Counted from the first letter of the stretch, positions 6,430 through 13,560 are shown. The stretch: DNA of 23,064 bases from Candidatus Spyradosoma merdigallinarum (GCA_018713755.1 DVOG01000076.1:1-23064); one strand, 5' to 3'. Notes: generated by a model from the letters alone, not told the origin. Made by a program: numbers and translations.

Positions 6430-7851
6430 TTAATTTTTCTTTGCGGAAGCGATGACTTCGTCGATGGAGCCTTTCATGTAGAAATGCTGTTCGGCGATGT
6501 CGTCGACTTCGCCTTTCAGAATCGTGTCGAGCGAGCGCACCGTGTCGGCGACGGAGCAATACGCGCCGTTCATTCCCGTGAACTGCTCGGCGACGTGGAA
6601 AGGCTGCGAGAGGAACTTCTGGATTTTTCGCGCGCGGGAAACGGTGAGCTTGTCCTCGTCGGAAAGCTCGTCCATGCCCAGAATCGCGATGATGTCCTGC
6701 AGATCCTTGTATTTCTGCAAAACGGCCTGCACGGCGCGGGCGACGCGGAAATGCTCCTTGCCGACGACCTGCGGCGAAAGCGCCTGCGAGGTCGACGCGA
6801 GCGGGTCGACCGCGGGGTAAATCGCGAGCTCGGCGATTTTGCGGTCGAGCACGATGGTCGAGTCCAGGTGCGCGAACGTGTTCGCGGGAGCGGGGTCGGT
6901 CAAGTCGTCCGCGGGAACGTAAACGGCCTGGAACGAAGTGATGGAGCCTTTTTTCGTCGAAGTGATGCGTTCCTGCAGGTTGCCCATTTCCGTCGCAAGC
7001 GTCGGCTGATAGCCGACCGCGGAGGACGAGCGGCCGAGCAGCGCGGAAACTTCCGATCCCGCCTGAGAGAAGCGGAAGATATTGTCGATGAAGAGGAGCA
7101 CGTCCTGCCCTTTTTCGTCGCGGAAATATTCCGTCATCGCCAGCGCCGTCAGCGCGACGCGCATGCGCGCTCCCGGCGGCTCGTTCATTTGGCCGTAAAC
7201 GAGCGCGACCTTGGATTTCGAAATGTCTTTCGTGTCGATGACGCCGGACTCGCACATTTCGCGGTAAAGGTCATTGCCTTCGCGGGAACGCTCGCCGACG
7301 CCCGCGAACACGGAGTAGCCGCCGTGCGCCTTCGCGATGTTGTTGATGAGCTCCATGATGAGCACCGTCTTGCCGACGCCCGCGCCGCCGAAGGCGCCGA
7401 CTTTTCCGCCCTTGACGAAGGGGCAAATCAGGTCGATGACCTTGATGCCCGTTTCGAGCAGTTCCGCGCCCGTGCTCTGTTCGACGAGCGGCGGCGGGTT
7501 GCGGTGAATCGGGTATTTTTTCGCGAAACGGACTTCGCCCTTGCCGTCCACGGGATCGCCCGTGACGTTGAAGATGCGGCCGAGCACGCCTTCGCCGACG
7601 GGCGCCTGAATCGGCGCTCCCGTGTCCGTCACCGGCATGCCGCGCACGAGACCGTCCGTCGTGCTCATCGCGACGGTGCGGACGACGCCGGAGCCGAGGT
7701 GCTGCTGCACTTCGAGCACCAGCCGCGTCGGCGCGCCGTTGAGCGTGTAGTTCACCTCCAGCGCGTTGTAAATCGCGGGAATGCTTTTTTCGTCGAACTG
7801 CGCGTCCACAACCGCGCCGATGATCTGCGTAATCGTTCCTGTCGTATTCAT
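6430..7851 (-). CDS. atpD: F-type ATP synthase beta subunit
   Basis: This is the 473-residue catalytic F1 subunit. Visible motifs are the P-loop GGAGVGKT (155-162), GERSREGNDLY (186-196) with the catalytic Glu187, and FIDNIFRFSQAGSEVSALLGR (254-274). SAVGYQPTLATEMG follows directly, and the C-terminal helical domain contains GMDELSDEDKL. Length matches the family. The usual MPSAVGYQPTL reads SSSAVGYQPTL. It starts only 3 bp after the dinD stop, so its ribosome binding region lies inside the 3' end of dinD. That region is A/T-rich and has no AGGAG. Normally atpD follows atpG directly; here two foreign-looking genes lie between them. Confidence 0.99.
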   Translation of the reverse strand: MNTTGTITQIIGAVVDAQFDEKSIPAIYNALEVNYTLNGAPTRLVLEVQQHLGSGVVRTVAMSTTDGLVRGMPVTDTGAPIQAPVGEGVLGRIFNVTGDPVDGKGEVRFAKKYPIHRNPPPLVEQSTGAELLETGIKVIDLICPFVKGGKVGAFGGAGVGKTVLIMELINNIAKAHGGYSVFAGVGERSREGNDLYREMCESGVIDTKDISKSKVALVYGQMNEPPGARMRVALTALAMTEYFRDEKGQDVLLFIDNIFRFSQAGSEVSALLGRSSSAVGYQPTLATEMGNLQERITSTKKGSITSFQAVYVPADDLTDPAPANTFAHLDSTIVLDRKIAELAIYPAVDPLASTSQALSPQVVGKEHFRVARAVQAVLQKYKDLQDIIAILGMDELSDEDKLTVSRARKIQKFLSQPFHVAEQFTGMNGAYCSVADTVRSLDTILKGEVDDIAEQHFYMKGSIDEVIASAKKN

Positions 7852-7854
7852 AAA

Positions 7855-8733
7855 TTATTTACTTTTTTTTGATTTCGGGATCCATTCGAGTTCAAAATTT
7901 TCTTTCGCTCCGAGCGTACGCCGTTCCCGCTCGATTTGCGGAATGCCTTTCGGCGGACACGGCAAATCTTCGGGAAGCGTTCCGCCGAGCTCTTTGATTG
8001 TTTCGCGAACTTTTTTGCCGACTTCGTAGTGCGCGGCGTTCGCGCGCGCCTTCCCGTCAATGTTTTCTCGGCGAATTTTTTCCTCCGCCTGTGTGGCGCG
8101 GAAAAGATTGGCGGCGAGCTCCGTGCTGCCCATGTGATCGAGGATCTTCTGGTTTTTCTTCAATCCCTTGCGCGAGTGAATCGCTTTCGCGTCCAGGCCG
8201 CCGTAAAGCCCCTTGTAGCCATGGTTCTGAAAAATCGCGTAATCCAGATCCGTGCGCACGCCCGCGCGTTTCGCGGTTTCGACGAGAGTCTTGTTGTGCT
8301 CCCGCATTTCTCTGCGCAGAAAAAGCCGCCGGTCTTCTTCGCTGAGCGCGTTGAACGCGGCATCGTCCGTGAGCTCTTGTCTGCGCGTTTGGATCGCGAA
8401 ATACGTTTGTCCAAGCGCTATGACGGGCTTGGACGAATCGCCGTTCTGCACGATGAGGTAGCACGCGTAGCGCGACAGGCGGAAGTCTTCGATTTCGCGC
8501 TTCGCGCCTTTTGCGAGATCGATCATTTTCACCTCAAGGTGAAAATGATCCGAAGCCTTTGCCCCTGCGGTTTCGCAAGCGATTTTCGCCTTTTCGACCA
8601 GCGGCCTGAATTTCTCCCAACGGCTGTATTCGAGCACGGGGAACAGCTCGCGCGCGGACCAATACTCATTGCCGCTCTCGTCGATTCGGCGGAGCTCCTC
8701 AAAAGTTCTGTTTCGGTTCGCGGGAACGTTCAT
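7855..8733 (-). CDS. dinD: DNA damage-inducible protein D homologue (DinD), embedded in the ATP synthase operon
   Basis: The 292-residue protein matches the DinD family along its length. It has a BRO-N-like start (NEYWSARELFPVLEYSRWEKF, ~22-42), then LSRYACYLIVQNGDSSKPVIALGQTYFAIQTRRQE. Next come LYGGLDAKAIHSRKGLKKNQKILDHMGSTELAANLFRATQ and EVGKKVRETIKELGGTLPEDLP. E. coli DinD is SOS-induced and reported to inhibit RecA filament activity; the role of homologues in other phyla is unknown. Its ATG overlaps the stop of the upstream exported gene by 4 bp (8730-8733), and its own stop is 3 bp before atpD. It therefore has no room for its own promoter or LexA box. Four sampled 60-base stretches have 24, 31, 32 and 33 G/C, clearly poorer than the ATPase genes, which suggests horizontal acquisition. 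Confidence 0.88.
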   Translation of the reverse strand: MNVPANRNRTFEELRRIDESGNEYWSARELFPVLEYSRWEKFRPLVEKAKIACETAGAKASDHFHLEVKMIDLAKGAKREIEDFRLSRYACYLIVQNGDSSKPVIALGQTYFAIQTRRQELTDDAAFNALSEEDRRLFLRREMREHNKTLVETAKRAGVRTDLDYAIFQNHGYKGLYGGLDAKAIHSRKGLKKNQKILDHMGSTELAANLFRATQAEEKIRRENIDGKARANAAHYEVGKKVRETIKELGGTLPEDLPCPPKGIPQIERERRTLGAKENFELEWIPKSKKSK

Positions 8734-9530
8734 TTTCGAAACTCCTTTCCGTCGTTCGGGGATTTGTTCTTGCGCTTCGCGCCGTCGCGGGCAAAATCGG
8801 AAAAGTCCTTTTCATTGAGGACTCCGTTCCCGCAGGGTATGGCAGCTCGGGGATTTCGCACCCCGACCGAATCCAGCCATTGCGGGAATTTTTTTGTGTG
8901 AAAATACCGGAGCAGCCCGTCTTCCATCCATTTGTGAAAAGACCCGAGCCGGCGCCCGTGAACCGACGAAACCGCGTTCACCGTTTCGTGCCCGCGCGTC
9001 GTCGCGACCGCGACGGCAACGATGACGCTTTCGCCGCTCTCCGTGTCCTTCAGCGTCGTGAGCACAACTTTGTCGCCGTTCCCGTGGGCGGAATCGAACA
9101 CCGCGACGGGATCGGCGAGCTCCGCCGGAAGCGCCCGCAGATTCGTTTCGCCGACATGGTGAAATTCTCCGGTGAATTTGCTCGCCGTTTTTCCGAGGGT
9201 TTTGTCGAGGATGCTTTTGTTGATGATAATGCGCATTTCCGTGGAGGGAACACCGTCGTCCGCGAGCAGCCGCGTCAGCACGTCCGGCGTTCGCGAAAGC
9301 ACCGTATGCGGAACGCGCGCGTTGAGCCTTCCCGCGAAATAGTCGTCGAGCGTCGCGTTCCACGCGGCGGTTTCCTCCGTCGCGACGGAAAACGCCGCGG
9401 CGTCGCTTTTCGCGTCCGCGGGAACGGCGAAAAAAACGGAAAACGCGCAGAGCGCCGCGCACACGACGCCCGCGAGGAAGCGGCGGGAACGTCGCTTCTC
9501 GGGAACGGTTTCTTGTGCTTGCGTGCGCAT
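8730..9530 (-). CDS. Exported protein with a MuF-C / Barnase-EndoU-ColicinE5-RelE-like (BECR) domain, putative RNase toxin
   Basis: The 266-residue protein has a basic n-region (EKRRSRR), a hydrophobic stretch FLAGVVCAALCAFSVFFAV and an AxA-type cleavage site after ADA at ~40, so it is predicted to be exported. Residues ~60-225 follow the pattern of the phage MuF C-terminal / PBECR nuclease-like domain as I know it: LDDYFAGRLN, HTVLSRTPDVLTRLLADDG, MRIIINKSILDKTL, LRALPAELADPVAVFDSAHGNGDKVVLTTLKD, ESVIVAVAV and VNAVSSVHGRR, then WMEDGLLRYFHTKKFPQWLDSVGV. Such domains are mainly phage-borne RNase-like toxins. The C-terminal ~40 residues are basic and unassigned. It starts 28 bp after the atpG stop with only AAGAGA as a weak binding site, and it overlaps dinD by 4 bp. 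The assignment rests on pattern memory and needs an HMM search. Confidence 0.6.
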   Translation of the reverse strand: MRTQAQETVPEKRRSRRFLAGVVCAALCAFSVFFAVPADAKSDAAAFSVATEETAAWNATLDDYFAGRLNARVPHTVLSRTPDVLTRLLADDGVPSTEMRIIINKSILDKTLGKTASKFTGEFHHVGETNLRALPAELADPVAVFDSAHGNGDKVVLTTLKDTESGESVIVAVAVATTRGHETVNAVSSVHGRRLGSFHKWMEDGLLRYFHTKKFPQWLDSVGVRNPRAAIPCGNGVLNEKDFSDFARDGAKRKNKSPNDGKEFRK

Positions 9531-9558
9531 CGGCGTTTTCTCTTTTCTACCTTCCCGC

Positions 9559-10458
9559 TCAGCCGGCGTTGGAGGCGGCGAGCTCGTTGATTTCGTTGGT
9601 GATGGCGGACTGGCGCGCCTTGTTGTATTCGAGGGAAAGCGACTCGACGAGCGCCTTCGCGTTGTCCGTCGCGGCCTTCATCGCGACCATGCGGGCGGAC
9701 TGCTCGGACGCCTTGGCTTCGAGCATCGCCTGATGCAGGCTCTGCTTGAAAAACAGCGCGGGAAGGCCGTCGAGAATCGTCTTGGCGTCGGGCGCGAAAG
9801 ACATTTCGCGGTCGTCTTCGACGAGCTTGAACTCCTCCTGCTCGCCCTGCACGGCGAACTGCGCCTGCATGCGTTCCTCCAAGTTCACGAGCGGCACGAG
9901 CGTGGAAATCATCGGCACCTGCGCGATCGTGTTCTTGAATTGCGAAAGCACGATTTCGATCGTGTCGATCGTTCCCGCGAGGTATTCCTTAATCAAAAAT
10001 TCGCCGATCGGGCGCACTTCGGAAAAATTCACGTGGTCGCTCACGGAAAAATCCGCGACGAGGTTGCGCTTGGTCCGGGCGAGGAACTGCGCGGCCTTTT
10101 TGCCGACGGCGAAATACCGCGCCGGCGTTCCCGCTGGAACGTTCTTGCTCAGGAAGCGGAACAGGTTGGAATTGAGCCCGCCGCAAAGCCCCTTGTCCGT
10201 GGCGATGACGACGATCCCGCGCGTCTTCACGGGGCGCTCCTGGATGAGCGGATGGGAAAAATCTCCCGTCGCTTCCAGCCCGCGCAACGCCGTGCCGAGG
10301 ATGCGCGAAAGCAGCTCGGCGTAAGGCCGTCCCGACGTCGCCGCGTCCTGCGCGCGGCGCATTTTCGACGACGCGACGAGCTGCATCGCGCGCGTGATCT
10401 GCCCGGTGTTCGTCACCGAGCGGATGCGGTTTCGGATTTCTCGTAAGCCTTTTGCCAT
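9559..10458 (-). CDS. atpG: F-type ATP synthase gamma subunit
   Basis: The 299-residue central shaft rotates inside the alpha3beta3 ring. The N-terminus MAKGLREIRNRIRSVTNTGQITRAMQLVASSKMRRAQ is the typical coiled-coil start. ATDKGLCGGLNSNLFR marks the conserved Rossmann-like middle. The C-terminus LSLEYNKARQSAITNEINELAASNAG is the second helix of the shaft. Length is normal (~285-300). It starts 27 bp after atpA. In most genomes atpD would follow directly; here a 28-bp gap leads into the inserted exported BECR-like gene. Confidence 0.97.
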   Translation of the reverse strand: MAKGLREIRNRIRSVTNTGQITRAMQLVASSKMRRAQDAATSGRPYAELLSRILGTALRGLEATGDFSHPLIQERPVKTRGIVVIATDKGLCGGLNSNLFRFLSKNVPAGTPARYFAVGKKAAQFLARTKRNLVADFSVSDHVNFSEVRPIGEFLIKEYLAGTIDTIEIVLSQFKNTIAQVPMISTLVPLVNLEERMQAQFAVQGEQEEFKLVEDDREMSFAPDAKTILDGLPALFFKQSLHQAMLEAKASEQSARMVAMKAATDNAKALVESLSLEYNKARQSAITNEINELAASNAG

Positions 10459-10485
10459 TTTCCGTAAAAGCCTGAAGCTTTGAAT

Positions 10486-12012
10486 TTACGCCGCGTAAGC
10501 GGATTTCCACTGCGAGCAGGCGGCCTGAAGCTTCGCCTCGATCGCGTCGTCGAGCTTCGCCTTCGTCTTGATTTCCGCGAGAAGCTCCTTCGCCGAAGTT
10601 TCAAGAAATTCCTGCAACGCGAGCGAAGCCGCGAGCGTGTTTTCCCGCGCGACGTCCGCGAAGAAATCGTGCTGCATCGCCCAAATCAGCGCGATCTGCG
10701 AAGCGACGGGCTTCGGTTCTCCCGGCCCTTGCTTGAACAGCTCGACGAAGCGGTCGCCCTTGTCGAGAATCGCCTTCGTCGCTGCGTCGAGATCGCTCCC
10801 GAACTGCGCGAACGCCGCCATTTCGCGATACTGCGCGAGCTCGCCTTTGACTTTTCCCGCGACCTGCTTGAACGCCTTAATCTGCGCCGAGGAACCGACG
10901 CGGGAAACCGACAGTCCGACGGAAATCGCCGGGCGCACGCCCTGATTGAACAAATCCGTCTGAAGGAAAATCTGCCCGTCCGTAATCGAAATGACGTTCG
11001 TGGGAATGTAGGCGGAAACGTCGCCCGCCTGCGTTTCGATGATCGGGAGCGCCGTCAGAGAGCCTTTTCCCGTGAGGCGCGCGGCGCGCTCCAGCAGGCG
11101 GGAATGCAGGTAGAAAACGTCGCCCGGATACGCCTCGCGACCGGACGGACGCTTCAGAATCAGCGACACTTGCCGATACGCGGCGGCGTGCTTGGACAAG
11201 TCGTCGTAGACGACGAGCGCGTCCATGCCGTTCTCCATGAACCATTCGCCGATCGCCGCTCCCGCGAAAGGCGCGTACATCTGATTCGCGGCGTTTTCCG
11301 ACGCTCCCGCGACGACGACGACGCAGTATTCGAGCGCTCCCGCGCGCTCCAGCGTCGCGATCAGGCGCGCCACGCTGGAATTTTTCTGCCCGACGGCGAC
11401 GTAAATCGAATAGACCGGGCGGAAATTCGGGTCGCTCGAGGCGAAGCCTTCGCGATTGATGCGCGCCTGATTGATGATCGTGTCCGTCGCGATCGTCGTC
11501 TTGCCCGTCGAACGGTCGCCGATGATGAGTTCGCGCTGTCCGCGGCCGATGGGAATCATCGCGTCGATCGGCATGATGCCCGTCTGCAGCGCCTGGTTGA
11601 CGGGCTGGCGCGGCATGATGCCCGGCGCGATTTTTTCGATCGGCGCGCGCTCTTTCGCGGGAACGGGCCCTTTGCCGTCGAGCGGATTGCCGAGCGTGTC
11701 GATCACGCGCCCGAGCAGTTCCTTGCCCACGGGAACGCTGAGCAGCCGCCCCGTCGTCTTGCAGGTCATGCCTTCCTTCAGCGAAGACGCATCGCCCATG
11801 ACGACGACGCCGACGATGTCCTGCTCCAAGTTGAACGCGATGCCTTCGAGCCCGTTCTCGAACGCGAGCATTTCGTTCATCATCGTTTTTGAAAGTCCGT
11901 CGACTTTCGCCACGCCGTCGGCGAGCTCGACGACCGTGCCGACGTTCGCCTTTTCCGGTTTCGCGTCGAGCGAAGCGATCGCCGAGCGGATGTCATCAAG
12001 AATCTGATTCAT
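10486..12012 (-). CDS. atpA: F-type ATP synthase alpha subunit
   Basis: This is the 508-residue non-catalytic nucleotide-binding subunit. The P-loop is GDRSTGKT (165-172; Ser replaces the commoner Gln). The SVSRVGSSAQ motif contains the Arg finger that completes the catalytic site, and AQYREMAAFAQFGSDLD is present. The ATG at 12010-12012 (MNQILDDIRSAIA) was chosen. The in-frame ATG 54 nt upstream adds only MTKTNHLKTEKHEITKKT, the translation of an A-rich, G-poor leader with no family similarity. No Shine-Dalgarno is visible before either. A 230-bp gap separates it from atpH, unusually wide for this operon. That gap holds a 29-codon ORF and a 20-bp palindrome. Confidence 0.98.
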   Translation of the reverse strand: MNQILDDIRSAIASLDAKPEKANVGTVVELADGVAKVDGLSKTMMNEMLAFENGLEGIAFNLEQDIVGVVVMGDASSLKEGMTCKTTGRLLSVPVGKELLGRVIDTLGNPLDGKGPVPAKERAPIEKIAPGIMPRQPVNQALQTGIMPIDAMIPIGRGQRELIIGDRSTGKTTIATDTIINQARINREGFASSDPNFRPVYSIYVAVGQKNSSVARLIATLERAGALEYCVVVVAGASENAANQMYAPFAGAAIGEWFMENGMDALVVYDDLSKHAAAYRQVSLILKRPSGREAYPGDVFYLHSRLLERAARLTGKGSLTALPIIETQAGDVSAYIPTNVISITDGQIFLQTDLFNQGVRPAISVGLSVSRVGSSAQIKAFKQVAGKVKGELAQYREMAAFAQFGSDLDAATKAILDKGDRFVELFKQGPGEPKPVASQIALIWAMQHDFFADVARENTLAASLALQEFLETSAKELLAEIKTKAKLDDAIEAKLQAACSQWKSAYAA

Positions 12013-12070
12013 AGTTTTTTTCGTGATTTCGTGTTTTTCTGTTTTCAAATGGTTCGTTTTCGTCAAAAGA
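12013..12070 (-). promoter_or_regulatory. A-rich, G-poor leader of atpA
   Basis: The ~58 nt before the atpA ATG read on the minus strand are dominated by A, with runs such as GAAAAACACGAAATCACG and AAAAAAACT, and have very few G. In this GC-rich genome that makes an unstructured ribosome landing zone likely, replacing a Shine-Dalgarno. A TTGACG (5/6 of a -35) also occurs here but has no good -10 at 17 bp. Confidence 0.4.
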
Positions 12071-12078
12071 AAATTCCT

Positions 12079-12098
12079 GCGTTCCCGCGCGGGAACGC
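12079..12098. repeat. Perfect 20-bp palindrome made of two inverted octamers, between atpH and atpA
   Basis: GCGTTCCCGCGCGGGAACGC is self-complementary. It consists of GTTCCCGC and GCGGGAAC back to back. On the minus-strand mRNA it is followed by CAGGAATTTTCTTTT, so it could attenuate or stabilise the operon transcript upstream of atpA. Confidence 0.7.
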
Positions 12099-12112
12099 CG
12101 CCGCGCGGACTT

Positions 12113-12202
12113 TCACAAGAGGAACTTGCCCGCGGAGCCGTTCCCGCGCGCGGTTCCCGTAAAAATTTCCGGGCGAAGAATCGTCAGAAGAATCCGCTTC
12201 AT
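12113..12202 (-). CDS. Possible 29-residue peptide between atpH and atpA
   Basis: ATG at 12200-12202, TGA at 12113-12115. GAGG lies 7 nt upstream within CGAGGAAAGAAAATG, which is one of the better ribosome binding sites in the window. It begins 40 nt after the atpH stop. The peptide starts MKRILLTILRPEIF, a basic then hydrophobic start, and ends in a Gly-rich part encoded by octamer-containing DNA. No family is recognised. It may be a real small protein, a leader peptide affecting atpA translation, or chance. Confidence 0.35.
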   Translation of the reverse strand: MKRILLTILRPEIFTGTARGNGSAGKFLL

Positions 12203-12242
12203 TTTCTTTCCTCGAAATGCGGAAGCAGGAAGAGCGAAACTT

Positions 12243-12659
12243 TTACGCGCCGGAAAGCGAAAGGCGGAGCCGCGCGAGCGCGCCCGCGAGCGAGGCGTCG
12301 AACACGTCGTCGCCGACTTGGACGCGCAGGCCGCCGAGCAGCGCGGGATTTTCCTCCGGCGCGGGAGCGATCGGGCGCCCGCAGCGCGCGGAAAAATGCG
12401 CGGCGATTTCGTCCGCCGTTCCCGCGGGCAGCGTTCCCGCGAATTCGATGCGCGCTTGGGAAAAACGCAGTTCGCGCGCGACCGCCGCGTAGAAATTCTT
12501 CAGCAGCGGGCGCAGGCGCGTCGGCGGGAACGCGCGCGGGAGCTCCGCGAGCACGGCACGCACGCGGGCTTCGTCGACGCGGCCGTCCGCGCCGCGGGAG
12601 AGCTCGACGAGCCGCTCCGTCGTCTTCCTCAAAATTTTTTCCCGGTCTTTTTTCGCCAT
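12243..12659 (-). CDS. atpH: F-type ATP synthase delta subunit, short form
   Basis: The delta (OSCP) subunit forms the top of the stator, joining F1 alpha to the b subunit. The 138-residue product has the conserved C-terminal segment NPALLGGLRVQVGDDVFDASLAGALARL. Typical AtpH is ~175-180 residues; the N-terminal helical-bundle part is about 40 residues shorter here. The start MAKKDREKILRK has GGAG 9 nt upstream, inside the end of atpF, and lies 5 bp after its stop. Its position between atpF and atpA fits the canonical order. Confidence 0.88.
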   Translation of the reverse strand: MAKKDREKILRKTTERLVELSRGADGRVDEARVRAVLAELPRAFPPTRLRPLLKNFYAAVARELRFSQARIEFAGTLPAGTADEIAAHFSARCGRPIAPAPEENPALLGGLRVQVGDDVFDASLAGALARLRLSLSGA

Positions 12660-12664
12660 CGTTT

Positions 12665-13237
12665 TCAGCTCCTGATTTCCTTCGCGGCGGACGCGGCGAG
12701 GCGGGATTTCTCCGCGGCGGAAAGGTCGCGCGCGAGCAGCTTCGCCGTCGTTTCGACGACGAGCGAGGCGACTTCGCCCCTCAGGTCGGCGAGCATCTTC
12801 TCGCGTTCCCGCTCGATGTTTTCGGCGGCGCGACGCTCCGTTTCCTCGGCGCGCGCGATCGCGTCCTGCGCGGCTTTTTCAACGGTTTCCTTGGCGGACT
12901 TGCGCGCGGCGTCGAGCACGACGGAAGCGTCCTGCGCGGCTTGGGCCATTTTCGCCTTGTAGTCGGCTTCGGACTGCGCGAGCTTCGCCTTCATGTCGTC
13001 GTGAAACTTCAGGCCGTCTTCAATTTTTTTCTGTCGTTCGGCGACGGTCGCCATCAGCGGGCGGAAGCCGAAATACCACACGACGAGCGCGAGCACGGCG
13101 AAGCTGATCACCTGCACGAGGAGCGGCCCCGGCTCGATGCCGAATTTCGTCGCGATTTCCGCCGCGAGGTTCCCGGAAGCCTCCGTTCCCGCGGCAGGGG
13201 GAACGGCGTTCGCCAAAATCTGAAAAATCGTTGTCAT
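12665..13237 (-). CDS. atpF: F-type ATP synthase b subunit
   Basis: The 190-residue peripheral stalk subunit has one membrane segment (LLVQVISFAVLALVVWYFGF, ~39-58) after an N-terminal ~35 residues that are periplasmic or amphipathic. Next comes RPLMATVAERQKKIEDGL, then a long charged coiled coil rich in Ala/Glu/Lys (ADYKAKMAQAAQDA, KSAKETVEKAAQDAIARAEE, ERRAAENIEREREKMLADLRGEVASL). Length is slightly above E. coli (156) and common among other phyla. No Shine-Dalgarno is visible. It is separated from atpE by 104 bp that hold a large hairpin. Confidence 0.95.
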   Translation of the reverse strand: MTTIFQILANAVPPAAGTEASGNLAAEIATKFGIEPGPLLVQVISFAVLALVVWYFGFRPLMATVAERQKKIEDGLKFHDDMKAKLAQSEADYKAKMAQAAQDASVVLDAARKSAKETVEKAAQDAIARAEETERRAAENIEREREKMLADLRGEVASLVVETTAKLLARDLSAAEKSRLAASAAKEIRS

Positions 13238-13268
13238 TTTCTGTCAAAAATTTACGGGAAAGGAAATG

Positions 13269-13334
13269 CCGCTTCCGCGAGCGGGCGCGGGGACGGAAAC
13301 GAGCGCGCGTTCCCGCGCCCTTTCGCGGAAGCGG
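13269..13334 (-). other. Nested 66-nt stem-loop between atpE and atpF
   Basis: CCGCTTCCGCGA (13269-13280) pairs perfectly with TCGCGGAAGCGG (13323-13334). Inside it, GGGCGCGGG (13283-13291) pairs perfectly with CCCGCGCCC (13312-13320), giving 21 bp of almost continuous GC stem and a 20-nt loop. It begins 7 nt downstream of the atpE stop codon and has no following U-tract, so it looks like an mRNA stability, processing or attenuation element rather than a simple terminator. Confidence 0.65.
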
Positions 13335-13341
13335 GAACGGA

Positions 13342-13560
13342 TCATTCGTTCGACAGGAACAGCCCGTAGAACGCGACGGCTTCCGCGAGCGCCATGCCGA
13401 GAATCCCGATGACGAGAATCTTGCCGAACGCTCCCGGATTGCGGCCGACGGCTTCGACGGCCTTCATGCCGACGAGACCGACGCCGAGCGCCGCGCCGAG
13501 GCACGCCAGCGCCTTGGTCGGGCTTCCCGTGACTGCTGCGAGAACAAGTAACGTATCCAT
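13342..13560 (-). CDS. atpE: F-type ATP synthase c subunit, proton type
   Basis: This 72-residue hairpin proteolipid forms the rotor ring. Two hydrophobic helices flank the polar loop VGRNPG (38-43). The ion-binding carboxylate is Glu60 in GMALAEAVAFYGL. The residue after it is Ala rather than Ser/Thr, and the position matching Gln32 of the Na+-type Ilyobacter c subunit is hydrophobic by my alignment, so H+ coupling is inferred. AAGGA lies 7 nt before the ATG (13568-13572), within a G-poor leader. The stop is followed immediately by the large hairpin at 13269-13334. Both features fit the higher expression this subunit needs. Confidence 0.97.
   Translation of the reverse strand: MDTLLVLAAVTGSPTKALACLGAALGVGLVGMKAVEAVGRNPGAFGKILVIGILGMALAEAVAFYGLFLSNE

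Noticed and set aside
5551..7872. Plus-strand open frame of 773 codons
   Set aside because: It is antisense to part of the small gene, atpC and atpD, which are certain. Its composition is Arg/Asp/Val-rich and without recognisable motifs.
8817..8860. tRNA-like T-arm (TCGGGG...CCCCGA) in the 3' part of the exported gene
   Set aside because: There is no acceptor stem, D-arm or GGTTCGA-type loop, and the segment is in-frame coding sequence.
8730..9530. Tat signal on the exported protein (SRRFLAG)
   Set aside because: The twin-arginine consensus needs one residue between RR and FL; the sequence fits an ordinary Sec signal better.
12012..12066. Upstream ATG giving AtpA 18 more residues
   Set aside because: The added residues translate an A-rich leader and do not resemble AtpA N-termini.
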